Position numbers and translations under genes: made by a program. A stretch of 64,000 bases of DNA from Antedon bifida (Eukaryota > Echinodermata > Crinoidea > Comatulida > Antedonidae): positions 18,354,501-18,418,500 of the forward strand of contig OY727094.1 in the NCBI GenBank assembly GCA_963402885.1. Direction: 5' to 3'. This document shows, in pieces, positions 35,662 to 47,063 of this stretch. Numbering within the stretch: position 1 is the stretch's first letter; each line of letters opens with the position of its first letter. The notes under the pieces are model-generated. The model saw only the letters and a program-made list of their open reading frames with translations, was not told the origin of the DNA and made no database searches.

Positions 35662-37002
35662 TCAATCATTTTCAGTGTCAATATAAGTATAACTATGTGA
35701 TTCAAGATCATTAGGAACCTGTGAAGCTGTTGAGTGTCTCCAATGACCATATACTTCTGTAGTAGGTACACGAGGTAATGAACGATCTTGTACTGTATGT
35801 CTTAAAATAACTCCCTCTCTTGTCTCATAATATACTTCCGGTTGAGTTACTTCTTTTCCTAAAGAATTAACTATTGTAGTGTTATCATTACGACACAAAC
35901 AATAATGATATACGGGAACCAGAACAACAAGTACAATAATGATAACAACACCAGCAGCGATGATAATAACAACATCTAATGATAAATTTATTTCTTTCTC
36001 AGAATTGTTTATGTTCGTTTTACTCGATGGTTCGTACGAATTATCTGAGTTAATGATAGTATTTGAAACTGTTAATACTACAGACGATGATACCTGTCCA
36101 ATTTCATTAGTAGCAGTACATGTTATATTTGTTCCACTTTGTTCTATTGAAGGTCGTAAAAGTTTTAAAGTTTGTTCAGTTTTGTCAACAAAAATATCTT
36201 CTTCTTTTATTGGAGGCACTAATTTCCAACGGTATTGTGAGACCGGTGGATTAGCAAACGTTTGGCAGAATAGAATCGTCTCTCTTCCAGGTAACACTGG
36301 ATTTGTGTGTTGTATCCTAATCTCAGGTTTATATTGTATATTTAGAGGTTTCATTGAACATGATTTGTGATAATTTGAATCAAAAGATGAATGCTGGTGA
36401 CATTCGTAAACTGCTCCATTATCATCCTTCGTCGCCTGTAACGTAAGTTGAACTGTTACCAAGTTTCCTGTCTCTTGCATTGGTATTCCAGAGTCTACAA
36501 TTTTAGAATTACGTGTGAATTGTAAAGTTACAGAAGGGGTAACCTTTTCAGAAACACATGACATTAATATAGTAGAACCCAAGAAAATGTCACCTTTTGG
36601 TTGATTACAAACGGGATATTCTAGAGACGGAACAGAACGCACAATTAATTCCGCTTTTCGTGAACTTTCTAATACCCTCTCAGATTCCACTGATATAACG
36701 ACACATTGATAAAAACCGGCATCACTTCGCAATGTTTTGTCAATATCCAATGTTGTTATATTTCCGGTGGATATTTCACTGTGATCTTTAGATATCCGTG
36801 AGTCTTCAACAAAAGCTATCAATCCACCATTTTTAAACCAAGTAAGCTCTTCATTAATTAACCCACTAACTACACAATACAAAGAGTGGTCCTCACCAAG
36901 ATCTACTTGTCCGTTTAAGGGTTCATCTATAAACTGAATAACCGCATCACAAATAACATAAAACGGTGTTATAACCAACGCAAAACTCAAAGATAACAAC
37001 AT
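35662..37002 (-). CDS. intronless three-Ig receptor, class A, copy 2
   Basis: The product is 446 aa starting MLLSLSFALVITPFYVICDA, a clear signal peptide. Ig1 has YCVVSG and DAGFYQC with LTWFKNGG. The loop between them (GLIAFVEDSRISKDHSEIS) differs from the other copies. Ig2 (LMSCVSEK, AVYECHQ) and Ig3 (FCQTFANPPVSQYRW, ITCTATNEIG) are nearly the same as in copy 1. The tail is complete, with NTTIVNSLGKEV in place of NTIIVDSLGKEV. The 3' flank (35,395-35,661) is homologous to that of copy 5 (46,790-47,063), so these two units share a duplication history. Confidence 0.9.
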   Translation of the reverse strand: MLLSLSFALVITPFYVICDAVIQFIDEPLNGQVDLGEDHSLYCVVSGLINEELTWFKNGGLIAFVEDSRISKDHSEISTGNITTLDIDKTLRSDAGFYQCVVISVESERVLESSRKAELIVRSVPSLEYPVCNQPKGDIFLGSTILMSCVSEKVTPSVTLQFTRNSKIVDSGIPMQETGNLVTVQLTLQATKDDNGAVYECHQHSSFDSNYHKSCSMKPLNIQYKPEIRIQHTNPVLPGRETILFCQTFANPPVSQYRWKLVPPIKEEDIFVDKTEQTLKLLRPSIEQSGTNITCTATNEIGQVSSSVVLTVSNTIINSDNSYEPSSKTNINNSEKEINLSLDVVIIIAAGVVIIIVLVVLVPVYHYCLCRNDNTTIVNSLGKEVTQPEVYYETREGVILRHTVQDRSLPRVPTTEVYGHWRHSTASQVPNDLESHSYTYIDTEND

Positions 37003-37133
37003 AATTCAAATCTTTTATTTTTATATAAACAGGTATAAGCTAATGCAGAAAATGATTATTAGCTATTTATTCATAAATAAGATTAACATAGACATGTTCA
37101 GATAATGATTCAAATTTGTGCCTATTAATTTAT

Positions 37134-37155
37134 AAGTTATGTTTCTCGTTTTCGA
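37134..37155 (-). promoter_or_regulatory. class-A conserved upstream element (copy 2), partial
   Basis: AAGTTATGTTTCTCGTTTTC lies about 132 bp before the ATG. The TGACGT block found in most class-A promoters is not recognisable here. Confidence 0.45.
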
Positions 37156-37199
37156 GATATTGTGAAAAACATTATTTCATAATTTATAAACTATACCCA

Positions 37200-37345
37200 A
37201 AAGAGGATTTTATAAATTTCTTCGATATGTCTTAAACGTAGATAATTAAATCCAATTTGAAAACTGTGTTGAGGTATTTAACAATATAAATTCAATAGAA
37301 GCTGTACATATATTATTAATAAACATACTAAAGTGATATTTAAAA
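37200..37345. repeat. relic of a receptor-gene 3' flank
   Basis: GATAATTAAATCCAATTTGA...AACATACTAAAG matches the 3' flank of copy 5 (46,885-46,990) and part of that of copy 2. No tail remains beside it. Confidence 0.45.
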
Positions 37346-37835
37346 GCATGCTGAAATGTAATTTGTATAATCTTACAATAATAATCTAATTCTAAGGCAC
37401 ACTCAGGCATTTATTTTTGTTGTGTTTTGTTAATGTAAAATAAACGATTAAACAATTTACATGTGAAAACATGCATTTGGTTAGTTTTGACAATATTGAA
37501 TAAACTTAAATTGATGAACGACATACTTTTCTATTTATTTAAACACAGTTCATTTTACCTAAGTCTGATGTGTTAGTTATTGCAATAGCTGCTTTAAATT
37601 CATCAACGAACCATAGAATGAAAACGTAAACACATTCTGGTTGGGGCTAATAAATCTAAATAAAAGAGAATATCAAACCGTCTGTATAATGCTTCCGGTT
37701 GTCTTTGCCAATTGGTAAATCAATGTGCTTTACGAATATAGACAATTTATTAGTTCAAATAACAATATTCAATTATTATTGTTCAAGATCAGTAACAAAA
37801 AAAAACAGGAACCTAGATCGCTATGTACCTTGACA

Positions 37836-39185
37836 TCAATCGTTTTCTGTGTCAATATAGGTATAACTATGTGATTCAAGATCATTAGGAACCTGTGAAG
37901 CTGTCGAATGTCTCCAATGTCCATATACCTCTGTAGTAGGTACACGAGGTAATGAACGATCTTGTACTGTATGTCTTAAAATAACTCCATCTCTTGTTTC
38001 ATAATACACTTCAGGTTGAGTTACTTCTTTTCCTAATGAATCAACTATTATAGTGTTATCATTACGACACAAACAATAATGATATACAGGAACCAGGACA
38101 ACAAGTACAATAATGATAACAACACCAGCAGTGATGATAATAACAACATCTAATGATAAACGTATTCCTTTCTGAGAATTGTTTAAGTTTGTATTACTCG
38201 ATGGTTCGTACGAATTATCTGAGTTAATGATAGCATTTGAAACTGTTAATACTACAGATGATGATACCTGTCCAATTTCATTAGTAGCAGTACATGTTAT
38301 ATTTGTTCCACTTTGTTTTATTGAAGGTCGTAACAGTTTTAATGTTTGTCCAGTTTTTTCTACAAAAATATCTTCATCTTTAATTGGAGGCACTAATTTC
38401 CAACTATATTGTGAGACCGGTGGATTAGCAAAGGTTTGGCAGAATAGAATCGTCTCTCGTCCAGGTAACACTGGATTAGTGTGTTGTATCTTTATCTCAG
38501 GTTTATATTGTATATTCAGAGGTTTCATTGAACATGATTTGTGATAATTTGAATCAAATGATGAATGCTGGTGACATTCGTATACTGCTCCATTATCATC
38601 TTTCGTCGTGTTTTTTGTAAGTTGAACTGTTACTAAGTTTCCTTTCTCTGTCATTGGTATTCCAGAGTTTATACTTTTAGAATTACGTGTAAATTGTAAA
38701 GTTACAGGAGGGGTAACCTTTTCAGAAACACATGACATTGACATTGTAGAACCTAACAGAGTGTCAGGTTTCGATTGATGACAAAGGGGATATTCTGGAG
38801 AAGGTAAAGAACGAACAATTAATTCCGCTTTACGAGAACGTTTCAATATTCCTCCATACGCTAATGATATAACAACACATTGATAGAAACCGGTATCACT
38901 TTGCAATGTATTGTCAATAACCAATGTTGTAAAATTTCCAAATGATACTTCATTTTGGACTTCAGATATTCTAGATTCTTCTTCATTTAACATCATCAGA
39001 CTTTCATCTTTATACCATGTAAGCTTCTCATTCATTAACCCACTAACAATGCAAGAAAAAGAATGATCTTCTCCAATATCAACATATCCGTTTATGGGTT
39101 CATCTATAAACGTAATAGGTCCGTCACAAATTACACAACCCGTTGTCATAATCAATGTAAGAATCACTGTTAACAAAGTGCTCAT
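37836..39185 (-). CDS. intronless three-Ig receptor, class A, copy 3
   Basis: 449 aa, start MSTLLTVILTLIMTTGCVIC (signal peptide). Ig1 contains FSCIVSGLMNEKLTWYKDES and SDTGFYQC. Ig2 and Ig3 follow the class-A pattern (PPVSQYSWKLVPP). The tail is complete, with TRDGVIL instead of TREGVIL. Its ectodomain is nearly the same as copy 4, differing mainly in a few Ig1 positions (ES/EN, EV/EG, SF/SI), so the pair is a recent duplication. About 3.6 kb of repeat-rich DNA separates them. Confidence 0.9.
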   Translation of the reverse strand: MSTLLTVILTLIMTTGCVICDGPITFIDEPINGYVDIGEDHSFSCIVSGLMNEKLTWYKDESLMMLNEEESRISEVQNEVSFGNFTTLVIDNTLQSDTGFYQCVVISLAYGGILKRSRKAELIVRSLPSPEYPLCHQSKPDTLLGSTMSMSCVSEKVTPPVTLQFTRNSKSINSGIPMTEKGNLVTVQLTKNTTKDDNGAVYECHQHSSFDSNYHKSCSMKPLNIQYKPEIKIQHTNPVLPGRETILFCQTFANPPVSQYSWKLVPPIKDEDIFVEKTGQTLKLLRPSIKQSGTNITCTATNEIGQVSSSVVLTVSNAIINSDNSYEPSSNTNLNNSQKGIRLSLDVVIIITAGVVIIIVLVVLVPVYHYCLCRNDNTIIVDSLGKEVTQPEVYYETRDGVILRHTVQDRSLPRVPTTEVYGHWRHSTASQVPNDLESHSYTYIDTEND

Positions 39186-39271
39186 TTTACTGTATCATTT
39201 CTTACGAACAGGTAAATAATCATGCAAAGCTATTATGCCAGTACCTACAGAACTATTCAGTAGTCTATCGG

Positions 39272-39318
39272 TCATGACGTTGTACCAGTATATTACAAAG
39301 TTGTGTTTCTCGTTTTCT
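39272..39318 (-). promoter_or_regulatory. class-A conserved upstream element (copy 3)
   Basis: TCATGACGTTGTACCAGTA followed by AAGTTGTGTTTCTCGTTTTC, 90-135 bp before the ATG. It has the same order and spacing as copies 1 and 4. Confidence 0.55.
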
Positions 39319-41024
39319 CAAAAAACTTTATAAAACATCATTATCACATTATATACTTAATGAAAATGAATCTAAGGAAACGCTTATAAATGTTTTTCTA
39401 TTAGAAGTTAATATAAATCTTAAATATTGTATTGGATTATACAAAATATTACTCTTTTAGATAGCATTTACCACAAAAACAACCCTAAAATATCAATTTG
39501 CACCAACGCTGATGCAGGTTGGATTTTGCATTGACTATTGTTTTAAATAAGCTATTATTACAATTGTCATGAATTCAGTAAAATAAGGATGAAGTTCTCA
39601 ATATTCATAAATTGGGGGAACGTAATTCGTAACTCTAAATGAGTTCACAGTACCTTTCACATTGAATTTACTCCATGGAGTCATACATTAAGGAAATACG
39701 TTTTAAATAACTAACATTTAATTTGGAAAATGTCCTGCATAATATTTTAGCTCTGATGCACAAAGCTCAATACTGTTTCTTATTATCATCATTAGTTACA
39801 AATCACATACCTAAGTATGTTATACAATCAACAATTTCGAGGACAGTGTGGTTCGTAACTTACAATAATAAGAAATAATACCATACACTTGAGTTTTATA
39901 GAATTATACACAATATATCAATTCATAGCAAAAATATCACACACACATTAATGAGATTATTATATGTACACCAATAGCAGAAGGAGCCATGGGAACCATG
40001 TTATTAGCGTAGCTGAGACAATTTACCTTTTTATCACAAATAGTAGGCCTATCCCAATAATTGGACTCTCTTTAAGTTGTGTATTAAGATCGTCATATAT
40101 ACTGTAAAGCAGCGGAGACATTACACCCATTTGACGCACACCGCTAATAACAGAAAAAAATGGTGAAGAAACACAATTTTCCCATTTAACAACAAATTAT
40201 TGATTACCATACCAGTGTCGTAAGATATTACCTACAGAGATACACCTCTTTCAATTAAAACTTTAAACAAAAGTTCAAGTTATATTTATACAAAGTATGG
40301 AGGAAATATTTATGATTCCAACATGTATAAAGTATGTCTCAACAGAAAATAAAAAAACTCAGTGGAGCTATATTCAGCAGATTTCTGTTAATTGAAAATA
40401 CTAAATGGTACGCTTGCTTCGCTTCGTACCATCTAGGTCGTGCCCAAAAATGGTTCTCGAATGCACAGTAATTTTAGCGTAAAAAACTGGCGATTTTTAA
40501 AAGTACGCAATGCTAAGTTGGTACCATAGGACTATACATGTCATTTACATGAACGAATAAATAGACACGGTGATTTATTTAGTCAACAACTAAACTTAGC
40601 ATCATGGGAATTACTTCGGAAAGAGAAAACAATTTGGTCAAACTTAAACAAACCAAATTTGTATTTTGTACATAACATTAGAGTTGAGGAATGGGGAAGT
40701 GCAAAGAGGAACAATTTTAGATATATTCTTTATACACTCAGTAACGGAATTGATTTGTTTTCATGTTTTATAAATAATGTACCACTAAACACAGTAAAAC
40801 ATTTGCGACGTAATACTTTATTGAAACTGTCACTGTCATAGTCGATTGAAATAGTAAAGTATTATGTAACGATACACTACTAAGATGTTTATATGTTATA
40901 TATTATTAATAATAATAATACAAAAAACTGTCAGTAATAATGTTTATTTGTATGTGTTCATGTATCTAACAGTACCCACACTCACAGTAAGAAAAACAAG
41001 GCAATATAGATGGCTGCAGTCGCG
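39319..41024. other. spacer between receptor copies 3 and 4, with a flank relic
   Basis: About 40,325-40,405 (AAGTATGTCTCAACAGAAAA... to TCAGCAGATTTCTGTTAATT) matches the 3' flank of the broken copies at 44,677 and 49,440, but here no tail is attached. GGTACGCTTGCTTCGCTTCG near 40,408 is a small inverted repeat. No intact gene. Confidence 0.45.
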
Positions 41025-41090
41025 TGCTCAAGTTAGTGTTTACCGAACGACCGACCACCGACCGACATAGTGAGCGACTAAAAATGGTTT
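41025..41090. repeat. short dispersed repeat with (GACC) words
   Basis: GTCGCGTGCTCAAG, then CGACCGACCACCGACCGACA and a GACTAAAAATGG end, resemble the larger copy at 41715-41860. Confidence 0.45.
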
Positions 41091-41714
41091 ATATTTATTG
41101 TCAACATTTGTTATACACTATTTTAACTAACTTTTGCAATACTATTTATGTCTACTATTAAAATGTAGGTCTAGGTCTTATCTACTTGTGTTATACCAAA
41201 TAATGATGGTAAAAAAAGGCTAAGAGATTAGAATGTTCCATTTATCCCCAAGCAAAACGTTTCTATAAACGTATGTTGGTCTAAATCTATTTAGTACATA
41301 GTATAGTATTTTTTTTCACGCTGCTGCTTTAGCCAGCTACGTCCCAAGAGGACTACTCATTCAGAAGCTGAAAGCAAGCAGTAGTTATAGTAGAGGCCGA
41401 CGTTTTTTTTTTTTGTAAACTAGGACACGTCATGCAAAGCAGTCAGATAATCATTGAATTATTATCAAAACAGTCCATTAAAGTTTTTGTTTGTAATAGG
41501 ATACTCAACACTTGAAGTATCTAGGCTTGATGAAGTGACCCCCAGACTTGACAGTGACCGAAATTGAGTCTGTTTCATATCAAAGTAGGAATTCTTTTTG
41601 TATTTTACTTCAAATACAAGTTATTCACTTCTGTAACAAAAAAAATAGTATTTATTTACGTATAATTAACGTAACGAAACGTTTAATTATAACCCAACAA
41701 GGCCAACAGCCATT

Positions 41715-41860
41715 AAGTCGCGTGCTACAATGCATAGTGATACCGGACCGACAGACAGACCGACAGACCGACAGACAGACAGACCGACAGACCGACAGAC
41801 AGACCGACCGACCGATATAGTGAACTATAGAGTCACGTCCACGCGACTAAAAACCATTGT
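41715..41860. repeat. (GACA/GACC)n microsatellite inside a short inverted-end repeat
   Basis: About 75 bases of GACAGACC-type tetranucleotides lie between AAGTCGCGTGC and the inverted-like CACGCGACTAAAAACC. It is the same family as 41025-41090. Confidence 0.6.
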
Positions 41861-41899
41861 CTGACAGACAATTTAAGTATTTTTTGCTTTAAATTACAT

Positions 41900-42485
41900 T
41901 TTTCAGGTAAATAATTGTTTGGTTAACGTGAATAACTATTATGTGACAATAAAATGACACATTCTTTAAAACTCCCAATTTTGGACAACTTTTTATAATT
42001 ATTTTCAGACCTGCTAGTGTTAAAAGATAGGACAGATTTTTTCAAAAGCCGGTGAGCAGTCTTAAAGTAACAAGTAAACTGAAATTGCATTTTTTCGAGA
42101 ACTACTTGTTTAAAATACTTCATTTTTATACAAGAGGCAAGAGTTATAATTTGTGATTTGTAATTTTAAAACATAATTTGATTTAACGTGCACCTTTTTT
42201 ATGCGAGTAGTTTAAAAAACCTATTTCTTTTCAAATTCACTCGTTTGATTTTCGCGTTGCTGTTCTATTGTTAGTCAACTGAAGCTATAATTAATTGAAA
42301 GGCTTGTTACATAACCTTTACATCAAACTCGCATACACATGCTTGTAGTGAAATTAGCCTAAATCACAAACAGCATTAAGACACACACAAATATATATAT
42401 ATTTTTTTTTTCCCTGAGAAATCTTATGTAGGAGAATTTTACAGTAGGCGGAGGTATGCACTCCCGGAGTGGCTTTCTATTTTAA
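41900..42485. mobile_element. CCTCCGCCAAGG-type dispersed repeat, right part
   Basis: The interior (TTTCAGACCTGCTAGTGTTA..., GAGCAGTCTTAAAGTAAC, GGCAAGAGTTATAATTTG) matches 56,340-56,760. The end (GGCGGAGGTATGCACTCCCG) matches the fragment at 21.4 kb. It has no coding capacity. Confidence 0.65.
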
Positions 42486-42827
42486 ATATGGGTTTGTCTT
42501 CAACATCATGATTCTGTACTCGAGCCGTTTTCAGATTTTAAAAACAATTATTTTTAGAAGGAGATAGGTAAATACGTATTTTTTAGCATCGACATCCATT
42601 AGACAGTACACCACGATCAAACACCCATAATTGGCGGGAAATCGTTATCAATAACTAATATTATTATCTAACTAATCTTAATTAGTAAACAGTACCGAAA
42701 ATATGAGCCAACTGTATCTGTAACTGTATACCATCGAGTAAAAATTCTATAAGTAACTGACGATTTACCTAATTTTTCCCTTATGTAGATTAATATGATC
42801 CTAGACTTACTTTTAGCTACCTTCCTA

Positions 42828-44177
42828 TCAATCATTTTCTGTATCAATGTAAGTATAACTATGTGATTCAAGATCATTAGGAACCTGTGAAGCTGTTGAG
42901 TGTCTCCAATGACCATATACTTCTGTAGTAGGTACACGAGGTAATGAACGATCTTGTACTGTATGTCCTAAAATAACTCCTTCTCTTGTCTCATAATATA
43001 CTTCAGGTTGAGTTACTTCTTTTCCTAAAGAATCAACTATTATAGTGTTATCATTACCACACAAACAATAATGATATACGGGAACCAGAACAACAAGTAC
43101 AATAATGATAACAACACCAGCAGCGATGATAATAACAACATCTAATGATAAACTTATTCCTTTCTGGGAATTGTTTAAGTTTGTATTACTCGATGGTTTG
43201 TACGAATTATCTGAGTTAATGATAGAATTTGAAACTGTTAATACTACAGACGATGATACCTGTCCAATTTCATTAGTAGCAGTACATGTTATAGTTGTTC
43301 CACTTTGTTTTATTGAAGGTCGTAACAGTTTTAATGTTTGTCCAGTTTTGTCTACAAAAATATCTTCATCTTTTATTAGAGGCACTAATGTCCAACGATA
43401 TTGTGAGACCGGTGGATTAGCAAAGGTTTGGCAGAATAGAATCGTCTCTCGTCCAGGTAACACTGGATTAGTGTGTTGTATCTTTATATCAGGTTTATAT
43501 TGTATATTCAGAGGTTTCATTGAACATAATTTGTGATAACTTGAATCAAATGATGAATGCTGGTGACATTCGTATACTGCTCCATTATCATCTTTCGTCG
43601 TGTTTTTTGTAAGTTGAACTGTTACTAAGTTTCCTTTCTCTGTCATTGGTATTCCAGAGTTTATACTTTTAGAATTACGTGTAAATTGTAAAGTTACAGG
43701 AGGGGTAACCTTTTCAGAAACACACGACATTGACATTGTAGAACCTAACAGAGTGTCAGGTTTTGATTGATGACAAAGGGGATATTCTGGAGAAGGTAAA
43801 GAACGAACAATTAATTCCGCTTTACGAGAACGTTTCAATATTCCTCCATACGCTAATGATATAACAACACATTGATAGAAACCGGTATCACTTTTCAATG
43901 TATTGTCAATAATCAATGTTGTAAAATTTCCGATTGATACTTCATTTTGGCCTTCAGATATTCTAGATTCTTCTTCATTTAACATCATCAGATTTTCATC
44001 TTTATACCATGTAAGCTTCTCATTCATTAACCCACTAACAATGCAAGAAAAAGAATGATCTTCTCCAATATCAACATATCCGTTTATGGGTTCATCTATA
44101 AACGTAATAGGTCCGTCACAAATTACACAACCCGTTGTCATAATCAATGTAAGAATCACTGTTGACAAAGTGCTCAT
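42828..44177 (-). CDS. intronless three-Ig receptor, class A, copy 4
   Basis: 449 aa from MSTLSTVILTLIMTTG. A methionine 13 codons upstream is in frame, but a one-base difference in the 5' leader means that extension is absent from the twin copy 3, so the inner ATG is chosen. Oddities against copy 3: GTTITC replaces GTNITC in Ig3, which removes an N-glycosylation sequon. The tail has CLCGND rather than CLCRND and VILGHT rather than VILRHT. The CLCGND variant is otherwise found only in the class C genes, which points to gene conversion between classes. Confidence 0.9.
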   Translation of the reverse strand: MSTLSTVILTLIMTTGCVICDGPITFIDEPINGYVDIGEDHSFSCIVSGLMNEKLTWYKDENLMMLNEEESRISEGQNEVSIGNFTTLIIDNTLKSDTGFYQCVVISLAYGGILKRSRKAELIVRSLPSPEYPLCHQSKPDTLLGSTMSMSCVSEKVTPPVTLQFTRNSKSINSGIPMTEKGNLVTVQLTKNTTKDDNGAVYECHQHSSFDSSYHKLCSMKPLNIQYKPDIKIQHTNPVLPGRETILFCQTFANPPVSQYRWTLVPLIKDEDIFVDKTGQTLKLLRPSIKQSGTTITCTATNEIGQVSSSVVLTVSNSIINSDNSYKPSSNTNLNNSQKGISLSLDVVIIIAAGVVIIIVLVVLVPVYHYCLCGNDNTIIVDSLGKEVTQPEVYYETREGVILGHTVQDRSLPRVPTTEVYGHWRHSTASQVPNDLESHSYTYIDTEND

Positions 44178-44274
44178 TTTACTGATATCATTTCTTACGA
44201 ACAGGTACAGAATCATGCAGAGGGTTGCGAATCTATTATATCAGTACCAGCATGAAAATCCTGTAATCTATCGG

Positions 44275-44320
44275 TTATGACGTTGTTCCAGTATATTAGA
44301 AAGTTGTGTTTCTCGTTTTC
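44275..44320 (-). promoter_or_regulatory. class-A conserved upstream element (copy 4)
   Basis: TTATGACGTTGTTCCAGTA then AAGTTGTGTTTCTCGTTTTC, about 100-140 bp before the chosen ATG. Confidence 0.55.
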
Positions 44321-44676
44321 CTAAAAAAACTTTACAACACACCATTTTCAAAATGAATCTAAAGGAGTCATTTATATAATGATTTTTTTCTATAGGAAGC
44401 TAATAATAATTTTAAATATTTTATTGAATTAATCGGAATACTACTATTTTTGCATTATAGCGATTGAATACAATTATTGTAAATGTTAAATAAAGTCATC
44501 AATTCTTATTAGAAGCAATGTTATTAACAATGGTTGGTGTATAAGGTTGTTTATGTAAAGTATGTCTCAACTGAAACATAATAAAACAATAGAAATTACT
44601 AAACTAATTTCAGCAGATATCTGTTGATAATTACAAAAGAAATAGAAATGATCCTAGATTTCTAGGTACCTTGACA

Positions 44677-44873
44677 TCAATCATTTTCAGTGTCAATGTA
44701 AATATAACTATGTGATTCAAGATGTGAAGCTGTTGAGTGTCTCCAATGACCATATACTTCTGTAGTAGGTACACGAGGTAATGAACGATCTTTTTACTGT
44801 ATGTCTTAAAATAACTGCATCTCTTGTTTCATAATACACTTCAGGTTGAGTTACTTCTTTTCTTAAAGAATCA
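44677..44873 (-). pseudogene. broken receptor copy: tail only
   Basis: The last ~65 tail codons of a receptor gene are recognisable up to the KEVTQPEVYYET region. A 12-base loss removes NDLESH-proximal residues, and a base change with an insertion near 44,792 breaks the frame. Nothing of the transmembrane or Ig part follows; the sequence switches to unrelated DNA at 44,873. Confidence 0.8.
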
Positions 44874-45441
44874 TTGTATGTATCTTCACTACTGTATTAT
44901 AGGAATATTCAGTAATATAAGATATCACGTGTATCACATGTGGTGCTTGTATCATGTAAGATTACATTGGTTAGGTGTTAGGTTATTGTCTATACTATAG
45001 GCAATATACGTGACACACTTGTGAAGTTGTATTGCCGAATATTCCTACGATATAGGAGAAATCTAGACACAATACCAAGAATCGGATTATAATTCTAAAA
45101 CTGTCGATCACTAATTAACAGACGTAGCCTTAATTGCTTGATGTACTTCTTTTTTATCGTTTGAAATGTAATATATGTTTTCCTATTGGAAGTTGTGTTT
45201 AATTGCTATCAATTAAAATGTTCATTCAATAGAAGGTGTAATAGGAATTATGATACTTGAAAGAACAAGCATGACAATAAGAAAAACATTTAAAACATAT
45301 ACTTAAAAATGAATGATACCTTCAAAGTAATACCTATAAAATGTCGATACCAAGAACAATATAAAGTAAATAATTTAATAATTTATTTAGCAAACTGTAA
45401 TAATCGAAACCAGTGTTGTTGCTCTTATAGATGCTTTGATA

Positions 45442-46165
45442 TCAATCATTTTCAGTGTCAATATAAGTATAACTATGTGATTCAAGATCATTAGGAACCT
45501 GTGAAGCTGTTGAGTGTCTCCAATGACCATATACTTCTGTAGTAGGTACACGAGGTAAGGAACGATCTTGTACTGTATGTCTTAAAATAACTCCTTCTCT
45601 TGTCTCATAATATACTTCCGGTTGAGTTACTTCTTTTCCTAAAGAATCAACTATTATAGTGTTATCATTACCACACAAACAATAATGATATACGGGAACC
45701 AGAACAACAAGTACAATAATGATAACAACACCAGAAGCGATTACTATGATAACATCCAATGATAATTTTTTTCCAGTCATGTTATTACCTGAATTTTGAT
45801 TTCGTAGTTTGCCATTTTGCTCATTACTTTTTTAAATAGTCGGAGATTCAACTAATATCGTAACGGTTGATGATGATTTACCGATTTTATTTATAGCAGT
45901 ACATGTAATATTTGTTCCATTGTGCACTATCGAAGGTTTGATTATTTTTAGTACCTGTCCAGTTTCATCAATACTGTAGTCACTTTTTGCAAAGTTTGGT
46001 TCAATTTTCCAATTATAAGTCCCAACAGGTGGGTTAGACGATAAAATCGTCTCCCTTTCTGGTATAAAAGGATTGGTGTATTGAAGCTGTATTTCTGGTT
46101 TATATTGAACATCTAACGGGCCAATAGAACACGTAGATTCTGATTCGGGAGCTAGTGGTGAATTT
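45442..46165 (-). pseudogene. truncated class-C receptor copy
   Basis: Tail, transmembrane helix, stalk and Ig3 closely match copy 7 (53,367-54,722). A frame disruption near 45,830 makes a stop, and a 12-base loss near 46,054 removes the Ig3 FCQT cysteine region. Homology ends inside Ig2 at about 46,165. The part from 45780 to the stop is open (112 aa, MTGKKLSLDV...) and keeps the CLCGND tail, but it has no signal peptide. Confidence 0.85.
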
Positions 46166-46417
46166 TTTTTTTATCAATTAGTACGGTTAGAAGTGTTGCC
46201 AAACTCTTTCGTAACAGTATTGGATAGTCAGTACATGTACTGAGTATATTCAGTGAAATTACTGTACTTCGGAGTATTGAAAAACATCCGACAAATACAT
46301 TGTTTTATTTGTTAAAATAATATTTTTTAATCATTACTATGATTAGAAAAAACAATTGTTGCATTTTAATCATTCTACAGAAAGTCGGATTATTATTATC
46401 ATTATTATGATTAAATC

Positions 46418-46646
46418 CAATGACCCGTAACCTACTTCGTTTGTGGCAACACAGGTTATATTAGTACCAGTTTGCTTGATCTTTGGATTTAATAGTTTTA
46501 AATTTTTTCAATTCCATCATCAACACAGGGTAACCAATTATTTTTTCCTTTTTAACGGTTTCATCTAAAGGCTCTGTTGTAAATATTCCTTTACAATTTT
46601 CCAAATGCGACAATAATATAATTCAAAGAATTAAAATGGAACTCAT
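46418..46646 (-). pseudogene. internally deleted class-B receptor relic
   Basis: The end of Ig3 (GYGSS-side, EVGYGS) is fused by a large internal deletion to the signal peptide and first Ig1 codons of a class-B gene; the start is at 46646, and the leader beyond it matches copy 10. Flanking 46,185-46,400 matches the 3' flank of copy 8 (57,440-57,620), so one degenerate class-B unit sits here, away from the other class-B genes. Confidence 0.75.
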
Positions 46647-47063
46647 TCTTAAAACTACTTGAAAAGTAATGACGATTGCCTGCAAAACCGTATGTCATTA
46701 TTGTTTGATACATAATACATACCTGCATAATAACTTATACACATTGTTAACTATTCATGACATGGCTCAACAAACTGACAAATATGATTACAAAGAAAAG
46801 GATTAGCATTAATTCGTTACCACAATTAGATGAAAACGTGTTATCAAAGCATACTATGGTCCTCGACATCAGAGATATCTACACGGAGGATAATTAAATC
46901 CAATTTGAATATTGCATTAAAGTAATTAACAATATCAAATTAATAGCACATTTATTAATACATACTAAAGTTTTCTTTAGAATGATGCTTAAATGTGATT
47001 TTTTTTCATCTACCGTATCAATTGAAGAAAATTTGATCTTAGATCGGGCCATAAACCTCGATA

